The position numbers and the translations under genes are program-made. DNA of 25,678 nt from the NCBI GenBank assembly GCA_903921605.1, contig CAIXQV010000267.1, positions 1 through 25,678 on the forward strand, given 5' to 3'. Each line of letters opens with the position of its first letter. Positions within the stretch are counted from its first letter, which is position 1. The notes under the pieces were generated by a model. The model searched no databases and was not told the origin of the DNA. It was given only the letters and a program-made list of their open reading frames with translations. The DNA comes from an uncultured Planctomycetaceae bacterium (GTDB taxonomy: Bacteria; Planctomycetota; Planctomycetia; Planctomycetales; Planctomycetaceae). Shown here one piece after another: positions 15,262 to 24,634 of this stretch.

Positions 15262-16545
15262 ATGCGAATTTTGCTGTACGAAGATCTGCAGACTGAGAAC
15301 CTGAGCCCGGTGGCTCTGGTTCGACCAGTGTTTGAACTGGTCTGCGGGCGAGATTGTCTTCGCCGCCGGTTACAGCGTTGGTTTCCGACAGCGGAGTTTG
15401 GCGTCTGGATCCGATCGTGGCTCGAAGAGTCCTATGCAGAAGAGCACCCGGAAATCAAAGTGAATGATCGAGACTGGCTTCGAAAAGGGCCGGTCCTGCT
15501 GATCAACGGCCGCTGGCTTCCGGAACGTCGGCTGAATGCACTCGACTTTTTGAATCATCGAGCTGGCTACATCGACGGACATCCCGCGTGGATTCTTGGT
15601 GACGGTGAAGAGCTTGCAGAGATCTTCGAGAACGATCCCGAAGTCTCGCTGGAACGCTATGCCGGAACTCAGCGGATCGTCCCCACGAACGGGCAGTTTG
15701 TTCGCTATCCGTGGGATCTGATCAACGAAAACGCCAGACAACTGGTCAGAGACTTCTGCGACGAAGGAATTTCTCATCGCCCTGATTTCGACCATGTACA
15801 GATTCTGGGGGATGCTGCTGACATCTACATCTCTTCGCAGGCATCAATCGATCCGTATGTCGTTATAGATGCTCGACGTGGTCCGGTGTCGATTGATCGT
15901 GAGGTCCAAATCCAGTCGTTTACTCGAATAGAGGGTCCGTGCCATGTGGGTCGCGGTTCCCAGATCTTTCGGGCGCTGATTCGAGGCGGCACGACAATCG
16001 GGGAACAGTGCCGGGTTGGAGGAGAAGTCGAAGAATCGATCCTGCATAGCTATGTGAACAAGTATCACGAAGGATTCCTCGGCCATAGTTATGTTTGCCC
16101 CTGGGTGAACATCGGAGCAATGTCGTCCACATCAGACCTTAAGAATGACTATAGCAGCGTCAAGGTTCCTCTGCTGGGGCAGCTCGTGGACTCAGGCTTC
16201 ACCAAAGTCGGTTCATTCATCGGAGATCACTCCAAGATTTCGCTCGACAGCATGTTCAATACGGGAAGTTCAGTCGGCGTGATGACGATGGTCCTGCCCG
16301 GCGGACGTTTGCTGCCAAGACACATCCCATCCTTCTGCAGCGTGATGTGGGGTGAACTGACGATGGACTGGTCACTTGAATCGGCCATCGAGACAGCCCA
16401 GGTCGTCATGCGTCGTCGCGGACGGGAATTGTCGCCAGTTGCTGAACGCTTATTGCGAGTCGTATTTGAGCGGACCGACGGAGAGCGTCAGCAAGCGATT
16501 CAGCGTGCTTCGCAAAGGCGATCTGCCGCTTCCTCGGGCCTGTGA
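15262..16545 (+). CDS. Putative sugar nucleotidyltransferase / alternative GlmU-like protein
   Basis: The product has 427 residues from ATG 15262; an in-frame ATG at 15229 would add 11 residues, and neither has a good ribosome site. The start MRILLYEDLQTENLSPVALV followed by RPVFELVCG resembles the short alternative GlmU-like family, which opens with a similar hydrophobic strand and a RPV.E...G motif instead of the classical nucleotidyltransferase loop. Residues about 183-345 show hexapeptide-like left-handed beta-helix character (DIYISSQASIDPYVVIDARRGPVSI, VGRGSQIFRALIRGGTTIGEQC, SYVCPWVNIGA, KVGSFIGDHSKISLDSMFNTGSSVGV). The likely role is making UDP-N-acetylglucosamine or a similar nucleotide sugar in the cytoplasm, with the beta-helix as acyltransferase domain; catalytic residues are not assigned. 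It could instead be a general NDP-sugar enzyme. It stands alone, behind a structured leader. Confidence 0.78.
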   Translation: MRILLYEDLQTENLSPVALVRPVFELVCGRDCLRRRLQRWFPTAEFGVWIRSWLEESYAEEHPEIKVNDRDWLRKGPVLLINGRWLPERRLNALDFLNHRAGYIDGHPAWILGDGEELAEIFENDPEVSLERYAGTQRIVPTNGQFVRYPWDLINENARQLVRDFCDEGISHRPDFDHVQILGDAADIYISSQASIDPYVVIDARRGPVSIDREVQIQSFTRIEGPCHVGRGSQIFRALIRGGTTIGEQCRVGGEVEESILHSYVNKYHEGFLGHSYVCPWVNIGAMSSTSDLKNDYSSVKVPLLGQLVDSGFTKVGSFIGDHSKISLDSMFNTGSSVGVMTMVLPGGRLLPRHIPSFCSVMWGELTMDWSLESAIETAQVVMRRRGRELSPVAERLLRVVFERTDGERQQAIQRASQRRSAASSGL

Positions 16546-16608
16546 CAGCCCAAATTTGCCAAAAATGTGATGCCCTTTCCACCGCGCGATCTGGGAATTG
16601 TCCGTCAA

Positions 16609-16629
16609 ATTTCCGCCGCTGCCGGAAAT
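16609..16629. other. Short inverted repeat between the GlmU-like gene and ilvD
   Basis: ATTTCCG (16609-16615) and CGGAAAT (16623-16629) form a perfect 7-base stem with a 7-base spacer. It lies 63 bases after the GlmU-like stop and 24 bases upstream of the candidate ilvD -35, so it may be a terminator hairpin or an operator. Confidence 0.35.
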
Positions 16630-16652
16630 AGCCAGGTTGTTTTCCTGCGACT

Positions 16653-16681
16653 TTGCGACGGGGCTGGTTGGCTGCTATCGT
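16653..16681 (+). promoter_or_regulatory. Candidate ilvD promoter
   Basis: TTGCGA (16653-16658) and TATCGT (16676-16681) are separated by 17 bases; each matches four of six consensus bases. They would give a leader of roughly 75 bases before ATG 16763. I found no leader peptide rich in Ile, Leu or Val and no T-box. Confidence 0.28.
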
Positions 16682-16762
16682 GCTGCCTGAGGAACTCTGA
16701 ACGATTTCTGTCCTCACGACTCCCACGGCCCAATTTATCCAGTCAAACCAGTTAAAATCGCC

Positions 16763-18448
16763 ATGACACAGATCAACAAGCACAGCAGCCGAATTACTCA
16801 ACCCGCCTCTCAGGGTGCCTCCCAGGCCATGCTTTATGCCACCGGCATGGATCAGGCTGATATGAATAAGGCTCAGGTCGGTATCAGCAGCATGTGGTAC
16901 GAGGGCAACCCCTGCAACATGCACCTGATGGATCTGGCTTCAAAGGTCCATGAAGGTGTTCAGGCGGCCGGTATGGTCGGGATGCGATTCAATACGATCG
17001 GCGTCAGCGATGGGATCTCCATGGGCACCGACGGGATGTCCTATTCTCTCCAGTCCCGGGACCTGATTGCAGACTCTATCGAAACCGTCATGTGCGCTCA
17101 GTGGTATGACGCGAACATCTCATTGCCTGGCTGTGACAAGAACATGCCTGGCTGCATTATCGCGATGGGTCGTCTGAATCGCCCCGCGCTGATGGTTTAT
17201 GGCGGAACCATCAAACCAGGCTGTGGTCTGAAAGGCGAAAAGCTGGATATCGTTTCTGCATTCCAGTCTTACGGAGAATACCTCGGAAAGAAAATCACTG
17301 AAGAAGAACGCGCAGCGATTGTCCGTCGAAGTTGTCCAGGAGCTGGAGCGTGCGGCGGAATGTATACAGCCAACACGATGGCTTCCGCCATTGAAGCGAT
17401 GGGCATGTCCCTTCCTTACAGCTCATCAATTCCTGCCGAAGACCCGGCCAAGCTGGAAGAATGCTTCCGCGCCGGTGCTGCGATCCGGAATCTTTTGGAA
17501 AAGGACATCAAGCCCAGCGACATCATGACTCGCGCGGCGTTTGAAAATGCAATGGTTCTGATTATGGCAACGGGTGGATCCACCAACGCCGTTCTGCATC
17601 TCATCGCAATGGCTCGCGCAGTGAATGTTCCGTTGACAATCGATGACTTCCAGAGCGTCAGCGATCGCATTCCTTACATCTCGGACCTGAAGCCAAGCGG
17701 CAAGTTCGTGATGGAAGACCTGCATACGATCGGTGGAACTCCGGCGGTACTGAAGTATCTGCTGGAAAAAGGACTGATTGATGGAAGCTGCATGACTGTC
17801 ACTGGAAAAACTCTGGCAGAGAATCTGAAGGATCTGCCCGGGCTGAAGGAAGGCCAGACGATTGTTCAGCCGATCGAGAAGCCGATCAAGGAGAGTGGTC
17901 ACATCCGAATCATGCGCGGCAACGTTTGCCCGGATGGCGCTGTCGCGAAGATCACTGGTAAAGAAGGCCTGGTCTTCAAAGGCACAGCTCGATGCTTTGA
18001 CTCTGAAGAGCTGATGCTGAAGGGTCTCGAAGATGGAAAGATCCTGAAAGGCGATGTTGTTGTTATCCGTTATGAAGGTCCGAAGGGCGGACCTGGTATG
18101 CCGGAAATGCTGACTCCGACATCGGCGATCATGGGGGCTGGCCTCGGGACTGATGTTGCACTGCTGACCGACGGACGTTTCAGCGGCGGCTCACACGGTT
18201 TCATCGTGGGGCACATTACACCGGAAGCTCAGGTTGGCGGAACGATTGCTCTGCTGAAGGACGGCGATCAGATCACCGTTGATGCAGAGAAGAATGAGAT
18301 CAATGTGGATCTTTCTGCTGCCGAACTGGCCAGCCGCAAGGCGGCCTTCGTCCCGCTGCCGTTGAAGGCAACTCGCGGAACACTGGCCAAGTACATTCGT
18401 TGCGTTAAGTCTGCTTCTGAAGGCTGTGTGACGGATGAGGAACTCTGA
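16763..18448 (+). CDS. ilvD: Dihydroxy-acid dehydratase
   Basis: The product has 561 residues, full length for the shorter bacterial branch. IlvD dehydrates 2,3-dihydroxy-isovalerate and 2,3-dihydroxy-3-methylvalerate to the 2-keto acids that precede valine/leucine and isoleucine, in the cytoplasm. Visible motifs are GNPCNMH (Cys51), [24 protein letters not shown] (Cys124, with Lys126 where the carbamylated metal-binding lysine is expected), [16 protein letters not shown] (Cys197), and in the C-terminal half [11 protein letters not shown] and [16 protein letters not shown]. The three cysteines are placed as in [2Fe-2S] dehydratases. No other ilv or leu gene is in the window. The last 14 bases overlap the start of a hybrid histidine kinase gene, so the two are probably translated from one message. 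No clear Shine-Dalgarno site precedes the start. Confidence 0.97.
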   Translation: MTQINKHSSRITQPASQGASQAMLYATGMDQADMNKAQVGISSMWYEGNPCNMHLMDLASKVHEGVQAAGMVGMRFNTIGVSDGISMGTDGMSYSLQSRDLIADSIETVMCAQWYDANISLPGCDKNMPGCIIAMGRLNRPALMVYGGTIKPGCGLKGEKLDIVSAFQSYGEYLGKKITEEERAAIVRRSCPGAGACGGMYTANTMASAIEAMGMSLPYSSSIPAEDPAKLEECFRAGAAIRNLLEKDIKPSDIMTRAAFENAMVLIMATGGSTNAVLHLIAMARAVNVPLTIDDFQSVSDRIPYISDLKPSGKFVMEDLHTIGGTPAVLKYLLEKGLIDGSCMTVTGKTLAENLKDLPGLKEGQTIVQPIEKPIKESGHIRIMRGNVCPDGAVAKITGKEGLVFKGTARCFDSEELMLKGLEDGKILKGDVVVIRYEGPKGGPGMPEMLTPTSAIMGAGLGTDVALLTDGRFSGGSHGFIVGHITPEAQVGGTIALLKDGDQITVDAEKNEINVDLSAAELASRKAAFVPLPLKATRGTLAKYIRCVKSASEGCVTDEEL

Positions 18449-20270
18449 TCAGGAGCCGAGTCCGCCAGATTCTTCCTCCATTGCAAAACCGCAACAGGAA
18501 GATCTGAGGAATCATCCGGTCTATCTGTACAACCAAATTGCATTGAAATTTGGCGCGCTTTCCGCTGTGTTGGCGGGGCTGGCGGTATTGATTCTCTACC
18601 CAGCCCCGCACAACGTCACGATTGGAGTGACTGTCTCGCTGATTTCCGTGTTGTTCTACGTAGCGCGAAATCTTTTAATCCCCAGAGCACGAACGCTGGG
18701 ACAACTGGATCTGATCGTTTCCGGATACCTGCTGCCGGTTTTCTTTATTCAGTGGTGCTGCATTCTGCTCACTCCGAATAAGGAAACGTCCACCGGTTCA
18801 GCCTGCATGATTGTGATTTCAGGGCTACTGTTCAGCGCAACGTCGTCGCTTCTGGTGGTATCGGTCATCGGTGCGGGCGCGTGGCTCATCGTCAAGCAGC
18901 TGAGCGACGGTCTTGTCACCCCAAACGAAATCGTGCAGCTGCTGATTGTCGCCCCGTCCATTGCCATGGTTGTGCGGTTTTCTGTTGAACGAACGCTCGG
19001 GACTCTGCAGGAGACTCGCGATCGCGAAAAACAGAAAGCGATCCAGCTGGAGGAGATGCTGCACCAGCTACAAACGGAAACAGAGCTGCGTCGCGATTCC
19101 GAAGCTCGCCTGCTGCAGGCTCAAAAGAAGGCCAGCCTGGGAGTTATGGCTGCTGGTGTTGCCCACGATTTCAACAATACTCTCCGTGCAATCAGCGGAG
19201 TGTCTGAATTGATCTCGATCAAGTCACGAGAGAAGGAAACGAAGACACACGCGGAAGAAATCTGCCGAGCAGTTCAGCAGGCGTCAGACATCTGTCGACA
19301 GATGCTGGCCTACACCGGACGATCCACTGCAGAAAAATCGGTCATTGATATCTGTGGACTGATTCGCGAAATGACACCCCTGATCAAAGCAACACTGCCT
19401 GATCGGGTTACTATTACTTTCGAAGCCAGTCTGGAACCTGCTCTCGTCTACGGCAACACCACGCAGCTTCAACAAGTATTGATGAATCTGGTGACAAATG
19501 CTGCAGACGCTATCGGCGGAAAAGGCGATATTCAGGTGCGTGTCGACAACCAACTTGTCAGCGGACGCATCAGCAGTTCGGAATACTTCTGGATCTCATC
19601 TCCGACCCCCGGAGAATATATCGCGCTGAGTGTGACCGACACCGGGCACGGCATGGGGCCAGACGTCGTCGCTCAGATTTTTGATCCTTACTTTACGACA
19701 AAGAAATCCGGACACGGCCTTGGATTGTCGAGTGTTCAGGGCATCGCTTCGTCCCACAATGCTGCTCTGGGTGTCTGGAGCAAACCCGGAGCGGGAACTC
19801 GGTTCGCGATCCTGTTTCCCAGGAAGATGTCGGTAGAATCAGGTATGGATCGAACCAATTTACCGGGACTAAACACGCAGAAAACTGCCCCATCGAACAC
19901 GATTCTTGTCGTTGATGACGACGATCTTGTTCGAACGCCACTCGTAAAAATGCTGGAATTGCTCGGCTGGACTGTCGTCGAAGCGTCCAGTGGAGAAGCG
20001 GCCGTCGCCCTGACCCAACTACGATCAGATTTTGCCACCATCCTGGTGGACTATACGATGGCTGGGATGAATGGACGTGAAACATTGACAGCCATCCGCG
20101 CGACCGGTTGCAAGAGTCCGGCGATTCTTTGCAGCGGCTACATTTCCAGCACAGAAGACGGTGTCTACGAAGACTCCTTTGACGGCTTTCTGCAAAAGCC
20201 TTTCCGCCGTCAGGAACTGGAAAAAGTGCTTGCACAGGTTACGCACCTGCAAGGTCCACAAACGAACTGA
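18435..20270 (+). CDS. Membrane-bound hybrid sensor histidine kinase with C-terminal receiver domain
   Basis: The product has 611 residues. About five or six hydrophobic segments cover residues 37-182 and form an integral membrane sensor without a large extracytoplasmic loop. A coiled-coil linker (about 190-232) leads to the H-box [15 protein letters not shown] with phospho-acceptor His244. The ATPase domain has an N-box [13 protein letters not shown] (Asn351), DTGHGMG (402-408), FDPYFTTK, and [12 protein letters not shown] (427-437). A receiver domain follows: acidic pocket VVDDDD (492-497), phospho-acceptor Asp539 in [11 protein letters not shown], Ser567 in LCSGY, and Lys588-Pro in FLQKPF. 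Histidine phosphotransfer to the attached receiver is expected. The target regulator is not encoded here. The start overlaps the end of ilvD by 14 bases, implying translational coupling. The stimulus is unknown. Confidence 0.92.
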   Translation: MRNSDQEPSPPDSSSIAKPQQEDLRNHPVYLYNQIALKFGALSAVLAGLAVLILYPAPHNVTIGVTVSLISVLFYVARNLLIPRARTLGQLDLIVSGYLLPVFFIQWCCILLTPNKETSTGSACMIVISGLLFSATSSLLVVSVIGAGAWLIVKQLSDGLVTPNEIVQLLIVAPSIAMVVRFSVERTLGTLQETRDREKQKAIQLEEMLHQLQTETELRRDSEARLLQAQKKASLGVMAAGVAHDFNNTLRAISGVSELISIKSREKETKTHAEEICRAVQQASDICRQMLAYTGRSTAEKSVIDICGLIREMTPLIKATLPDRVTITFEASLEPALVYGNTTQLQQVLMNLVTNAADAIGGKGDIQVRVDNQLVSGRISSSEYFWISSPTPGEYIALSVTDTGHGMGPDVVAQIFDPYFTTKKSGHGLGLSSVQGIASSHNAALGVWSKPGAGTRFAILFPRKMSVESGMDRTNLPGLNTQKTAPSNTILVVDDDDLVRTPLVKMLELLGWTVVEASSGEAAVALTQLRSDFATILVDYTMAGMNGRETLTAIRATGCKSPAILCSGYISSTEDGVYEDSFDGFLQKPFRRQELEKVLAQVTHLQGPQTN

Positions 20271-20276
20271 GGCCCA

Positions 20277-20335
20277 CAGAACGAAAGCGGAAACGTTTTC
20301 TGTTGCTGGGAATTTTTTTCCCGCTGTGCGTTCTG
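20277..20335 (+). terminator. Compound stem-loop after the histidine kinase gene
   Basis: CAGAACG (20277-20283) pairs with CGTTCTG (20329-20335), and next to it AGCGG (20286-20290) pairs with CCGCT (20321-20325), with a small internal loop between the two stems. An inner hairpin GGGAA-TTTTT-TTCCC (20308-20322) competes with part of this fold. It begins 6 bases after the stop codon. It fits a terminator or a 3'-end structure separating the kinase from the flagellar genes. Confidence 0.5.
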
Positions 20336-20653
20336 ATCGGAACAACTCAGTCCCCCTTTCAGAGCAGTCGGCTCATTCCGGGCCCGTAAAAATCGGGTTT
20401 TGCAGGCAATGAGTAGAAATGCCCACGACCTGAAACCACTTCTCGGTACGCAAACTGCGGACAGTGTCTCAATGCACTTCGTTTGCAGCAGGACCTCTGG
20501 ACCAATCTTGTTCAGGAGCAGATGCAAACAGGCGAATGTTGGCTGGGCACTTCCAAACCAGGAACGCCGACCAGTGTGGATTGTGCCCTCTGCAAAACGG
20601 ATCTGACCGAAGCCATCGATCGACTGAACATGTTTTCGGGAAGCGTGAATACC
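20336..20653 (+). other. Spacer upstream of fliK with unresolved coding potential
   Basis: About 318 bases precede the chosen fliK start. The fliK frame stays open back to 20417, with possible starts TTG 20483, ATG 20522 (CAGGAG three bases before it) and ATG 20630. This extension contains the Cys-x2-Cys motifs CGQC and CALC. A different frame opens at ATG 20409 and runs 66 codons to 20609. GCAAAC (20450-20455) and GTTTGC (20481-20486) could form a hairpin. A TAAA at about 20387 lies 15 bases before GCAATGAG, a poor match to a flagellar sigma28 promoter. None of these is strong enough to call. Confidence 0.35.
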
Positions 20654-22306
20654 ATGGTTATGCTCGTTCCATTTACGACCGTGCTGCCACCCCAGAACGA
20701 CTACTCAGACTACGCGCCAAAGAATCCGGAAGCGTGCCACGAATGCCGAGCAGAAGAAAAGGAAAGAGTAGCGGCAGAGAAACCGGACGACAAAACTCGG
20801 AAACCTGATGAAGAGCCGGACCAGGAAGATTTCTCGAAGGTTCTGGGGATGCTTCTGAATACTGCAGTATCCACAGACAAATTGCAGCCGACCAAAGTAG
20901 ACGTTTCGCCGAGCGCCGGGACTATCGAAGCGACGACTTCGGACCTCCAGAAGGCCACCACTTCTGATGCTCCGCACAGTTTTCTCACTGCCGCACCAAA
21001 TCCAGCAGCCTCAACTCAGAGTGTCCCGGAGACTTCGTTCCCCAAGCAGGTCGTATCTTCTGCCGAGCCCAAATCAACAGCATCAAACGCGGCTCCGACG
21101 CCAACTTTCTCTTCAGACCCAAAGAAGCTCGACACTGCCGACATACAAATCCCTGCCCCTGCAGCCCCTGTGGCAAAGGCAGATGTTAAGCCTAAACAGA
21201 CTTCTGGTGGACTGACTATCCCCGGCAAAAACTTATCCATTGAGAACCCCAGTACCTCTTACTCAATCGCGAATGCAGCAGACCCGCAAACAGAAGTGGA
21301 AGTGTTGCCAAATGCAGAGCTGGGATTTCAGCAATTGGGCCTCGAGACCACTTTCCGGTCCGCCACGCGACTCTATGAATCCACTAAAGATACGGACGCG
21401 GTCACTCAGGAAATCATGAACACTTTGAGCCGTGCGGTCGCAGCCACGGCCCCCACAAGAAATCGGGCGGGAACTAGTGGCCCGCAGGCAAATATTTCTG
21501 GCGATGGCTTTTCTGAAATCACTAACCTCGCTCCACTCGATACCGAGAGCTTAGGCCCGCTGAATTCTCTCGGAACTTCGATGAATGCATCAGATGCACT
21601 TTTACAGGAAACAAGCGGACTGCAGAAAACCACGCTTGAGAATGCTCGCGGTGAGACTCTCGACCAATTCCGGGTGCAACAGCCCGGTTCTGACGCCGAT
21701 CGCAAATCGAATCAATCAGGCCCTGGTAACGATGATCAACTGCTGAGCAATGTCGGGCACACTTCTTCCTCCGGATCAGACGGAGCACGACTCTCTTCCT
21801 CTGGAGCAGTCGCTCTGACTCTGCCGGATCTGACAACTTCAGTGACATCTGAAATGCGGCAACCGCTCAGCTCTCAGGTATCGCGGGCTGTAATTGAACA
21901 TCTGGAGAGACATACAACCGCAGAATCAGAAACGCTGATTGTTCAGTTGGATCCGCAGGACCTCGGCGAGATGGTGATTGAGTTGTCCAAATCGAAAGAG
22001 GGCCTCGCAGTCAGGGTTACAGCACGCGAGGCTGTCACGATGGACATGCTTCTGGCCCGAGGCAGCGAAATCGAAAATCAATTACGAGGAGAAAAGATGG
22101 ATCTCCGCTCATTGGAGTTTTTGTCTCCTGACATGATGAATGGCGGAGCGTTTCAGCGACAATCTTCTCAGGACTCAACTTCGAGGTTCGATCAGCCCGT
22201 CGGAACTCAGCGTCGCAATTCGCGTAATGGGGCAGCAAGTCAAATCTCCACAGCGGCCACCACACGCACCGGAGATTCGCAACACGCGTTGAATTTCAGA
22301 GCCTGA
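20654..22306 (+). CDS. fliK: Flagellar hook-length control protein FliK
   Basis: The product has 550 residues from ATG 20654. The start is uncertain: ATG 20660, 20630 and 20522 and TTG 20483 are in the same frame. The C-terminal domain (about residues 425-490) carries the FliK signature LIVQLDPQDLGEMVIELSKSKEGLAVRVTA followed by an amphipathic region ending LRSLEFLSPDM. The long middle part is rich in Ser, Thr, Pro and Ala with little predicted order, as expected for the FliK ruler region. Near the N-terminus ACHEC forms a Cys-x2-Cys pair, unusual for FliK, followed by a charged Glu/Lys stretch. FliK is exported by the flagellar secretion system, measures hook length and triggers the substrate switch. 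The gene is followed after 59 bases by flgD and then flgE, the classical order. fliJ, which often precedes fliK, is absent. Confidence 0.85.
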   Translation: MVMLVPFTTVLPPQNDYSDYAPKNPEACHECRAEEKERVAAEKPDDKTRKPDEEPDQEDFSKVLGMLLNTAVSTDKLQPTKVDVSPSAGTIEATTSDLQKATTSDAPHSFLTAAPNPAASTQSVPETSFPKQVVSSAEPKSTASNAAPTPTFSSDPKKLDTADIQIPAPAAPVAKADVKPKQTSGGLTIPGKNLSIENPSTSYSIANAADPQTEVEVLPNAELGFQQLGLETTFRSATRLYESTKDTDAVTQEIMNTLSRAVAATAPTRNRAGTSGPQANISGDGFSEITNLAPLDTESLGPLNSLGTSMNASDALLQETSGLQKTTLENARGETLDQFRVQQPGSDADRKSNQSGPGNDDQLLSNVGHTSSSGSDGARLSSSGAVALTLPDLTTSVTSEMRQPLSSQVSRAVIEHLERHTTAESETLIVQLDPQDLGEMVIELSKSKEGLAVRVTAREAVTMDMLLARGSEIENQLRGEKMDLRSLEFLSPDMMNGGAFQRQSSQDSTSRFDQPVGTQRRNSRNGAASQISTAATTRTGDSQHALNFRA

Positions 22307-22365
22307 AACATTAGTCGGGTCAACACCGCTCTCACGTTAATACACCACAGGAAGGCTCATCAGCC

Positions 22366-22806
22366 ATGACCACAGCAGTTAGCGCAGCATCCACTTCCGG
22401 TATTGCCAGCAAAGACCAGTTCCTGACTCTGTTTGCAAAGCAGCTCCAGTACCAGGATCCCACCGCGCCAACCGACACCGATGCCTTCCTTGCCCAGTTG
22501 GCACAGTTCACCACAGTGGAAGGGATTCAGAATATGAATAGTGGTATCACTGGCCTGGGGACAAAGCTCGACACTCTGATCGAAAAAACGTCTGCTGAAA
22601 ACGACCTTAGAACCCTCGAATCCATCAATGCCGGGGCAGGGCTTCTGGGCTTGAGTGTCCGCTACGGTGACAAAGCTGCGGAAAAGGGGATCGTCTCTGA
22701 GATCAAGCCTGATGACGGTCAGATTCTGGTACGAATTGGCAACAACTTCTACCCGATCAGCAACGTTACGGGTGTTGCCTACAACGAGCAAAATCTTTCC
22801 CCGTAA
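22366..22806 (+). CDS. flgD: Flagellar hook-capping (hook assembly) protein FlgD
   Basis: The product has 146 residues. ATG 22366 is preceded by AGGAAGG at 10 bases. The N-terminal half has the FlgD signature: KDQFLTLFAKQLQYQDPTAPTDTDAFLAQLAQFTTVEGIQNMN. The C-terminal half (about 85-140) has a short beta-rich segment (GLLGLSVRYGD, GIVSEIKPDDGQILVRIGNNFYPISNVTGV). It is much shorter than the enterobacterial protein of about 230 residues and similar in length to the short Bacillus type, so it probably lacks the extra Ig-like insertion. FlgD caps the growing hook and helps FlgE subunits assemble outside the cell. It lies between fliK and flgE, probably in one transcript. Confidence 0.93.
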   Translation: MTTAVSAASTSGIASKDQFLTLFAKQLQYQDPTAPTDTDAFLAQLAQFTTVEGIQNMNSGITGLGTKLDTLIEKTSAENDLRTLESINAGAGLLGLSVRYGDKAAEKGIVSEIKPDDGQILVRIGNNFYPISNVTGVAYNEQNLSP

Positions 22807-22907
22807 CAGCCCTTGATTCATGACTGCTGTTTGACTCGCTGGCTCAGCCTGTCTCCTTAACTCACAGTCTTCCGAAAATTTTGTCGCCTATACGGACCTG
22901 ATTGACT

Positions 22908-24575
22908 ATGGCTAACTCTCTGCTTACCGGGATTTCCGGACTCCGCGGTCATCAAAAGATGCTTGAGGTCGTGGGAAATAATCTCGCCAACCTCAATACG
23001 ACCGCCTACAAGACGTCCCGTACCCTGTTCTCTGACCTTATGTACGAAGTTCAACGAGGTACCTCGTCGTCGTCGTCAGGACTTCTGGGCAGCGTGAATT
23101 CGGTACAGATCGGAACAGGTAGCCGCCTGTCTCAGGTCGACCTGAACTTTGCTCAGGGCAATCTGGAATCAACCGGAAACGACATGGACCTGGCAATGGA
23201 TGGAGGCGGCTTTTTCGTCGCTTCTTCCGGCGAGCGTACCTACTTCACGCGTGCGGGAGCTTTCTCGTTGGATGAGAGTGGTTATTTGTCAGACCCCTCC
23301 ACGGGATATCTTGTGCGACGCTTTGGACCAACCGGCGAACCCAATGGAGACCTGCCGGCATTTCAAACTCCGGGTGATGATCGCGTCTATGTTCCCAAGG
23401 GAGTCAGTATCCCGGGCCAGGTCTCCACTCAGATGGAGATCAAAGGAAACCTGTCTTCAACATCGACCGGTCCCGTTGCACAGGAAGTGATGACTTCCAC
23501 ACCGCTGTTGGCCGCAGGGTTACCTGCCTCAATGACGACCCTTTTGTCCGACCTCGATTCAAATACCGTGAATTACGTGGCCGGAGACAAAATCCTGATC
23601 AGTGGACGGCGGTCGGATGGTTCGAATCCCACTGTGACTCAATTGATCCTGACGCCCACATCTACGGTAGCCGACCTTGTCGCAGCTTTCAATTCTTCTT
23701 TTGCGGGTTCGACCATAGCCCTGGACGGATTAGGCAACATTGTTGGCACTGCTAACGCTACCGGACCTTCCTTTCTGTCTATGTCATTCAGCGATGGCCC
23801 TACAAATACAGGACGATCAGACTTTGAAGACCATGAGATAATCCTGACTCGAACAGGTAAGAATGCGGACAGCGTTTTTCAGTCAGTTGAGGTTTTCGAT
23901 GAAAGCGGGGCGGGACACACCATCGGCCTGACGATGACCAAACAGGCCGATCAATCGTGGACTTTGGTCGCCTCTGTTTCGCCGACAGAAGGAACAATTC
24001 TGGACTCGCTCGTGGAAGGGATCTCATTTCAGCCAGATGGTTCGTTCGCTCAAGTCACGGGCTCCGGTGTGGGCGACAGTAACATCACAGTCCAGTTTCG
24101 AGGTCAACCCGCCTCACAGACTCTCAATCTTCGCTTCGGTACACCCGCACAATTCGACGGCCTGACGGCGTTGGGACAAGCATCACGACTTCAGTTGACG
24201 CCAGACGGATTTCCCCCCGGTGAACTGGCTGAAGTGCAGATCGACACCGACGGCAAGGTCTTCGGGCTGGCTTCAAACGGCCTGAAGATCCCGCTTGCGC
24301 AGCTGGCAATTGCTTCCTTCCGAAATCCAGACGGTCTCGTCGCGATTGGCAACAACTACTACACGTCTTCACTCGCGAGTGGCAATCCCGACATCGGCAC
24401 TGCTCTGTCCGGCAGTCGCGGTGCCCTCCGCGCCGGACAACTTGAAGGATCCAACGTCGACCTTGCTCTTGAATTCACTCGACTGATCATTGCCCAACGA
24501 GGATTCTCGGCCAACGCCAGAACGATTACCGTAACAGACGAAATCCTTCAGGAACTGACCAGCATCATCAGGTAA
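22908..24575 (+). CDS. flgE: Flagellar hook protein FlgE
   Basis: The product has 555 residues from ATG 22908; a TTG two codons upstream is less likely. The N-terminus has the rod/hook motif SLLTGISGLRGHQKMLEVVG followed by NNLANLNTTAYKTSR. The next part shows conserved flagellar elements: GTGSRL, QGNLESTGNDMDLAMDGGGFFV, and YFTRAGAFSLDESGYLSDPSTGYLV. The C-terminus has the matching bundle LEGSNVDLALEFTRLIIAQRGFSANARTI and TVTDEILQELTSIIR. The middle (about residues 170-450) carries the variable surface domains, making it longer than the E. coli hook protein (about 400 residues). FlgE polymerises into the extracellular hook joining rod and filament. It is third in the fliK-flgD-flgE cluster, 101 bases after flgD, and its stop codon lies inside a terminator-like hairpin. 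Confidence 0.93.
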   Translation: MANSLLTGISGLRGHQKMLEVVGNNLANLNTTAYKTSRTLFSDLMYEVQRGTSSSSSGLLGSVNSVQIGTGSRLSQVDLNFAQGNLESTGNDMDLAMDGGGFFVASSGERTYFTRAGAFSLDESGYLSDPSTGYLVRRFGPTGEPNGDLPAFQTPGDDRVYVPKGVSIPGQVSTQMEIKGNLSSTSTGPVAQEVMTSTPLLAAGLPASMTTLLSDLDSNTVNYVAGDKILISGRRSDGSNPTVTQLILTPTSTVADLVAAFNSSFAGSTIALDGLGNIVGTANATGPSFLSMSFSDGPTNTGRSDFEDHEIILTRTGKNADSVFQSVEVFDESGAGHTIGLTMTKQADQSWTLVASVSPTEGTILDSLVEGISFQPDGSFAQVTGSGVGDSNITVQFRGQPASQTLNLRFGTPAQFDGLTALGQASRLQLTPDGFPPGELAEVQIDTDGKVFGLASNGLKIPLAQLAIASFRNPDGLVAIGNNYYTSSLASGNPDIGTALSGSRGALRAGQLEGSNVDLALEFTRLIIAQRGFSANARTITVTDEILQELTSIIR

Positions 24576-24598
24576 TGCCAATCACGCTGGCATTATCT
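24570..24598. terminator. Hairpin at the flgE stop, between convergent genes
   Basis: AGGTAATGCCA (24570-24580) pairs with TGGCATTATCT (24588-24598) over 11 positions with one G-U pair, with a 7-base loop. The left arm contains the flgE TAA. Lying between convergent genes, it could end transcription from both sides, although there is no long T-run. Confidence 0.5.
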
Positions 24599-24634
24599 CC
24601 TATTGATAACGCTGATTCAAAGTTCTCTACAGGG

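Noticed and set aside
16546..16762. Possible T-box or leader-peptide attenuator before ilvD
   Set aside because: No T-box core, no run of Ile, Leu or Val codons, and no terminator-antiterminator pair could be found.
20387..20409. Sigma28-type flagellar promoter upstream of fliK (TAAA-N15-GCAATGAG)
   Set aside because: Spacing fits, but the downstream element matches only about three of eight consensus bases.
20409..20609. 66-codon frame MSRNAHDLKPLL... upstream of fliK
   Set aside because: Out of frame with fliK, no ribosome site, and the second half loses protein-like composition; kept only as a comment in the spacer entry.
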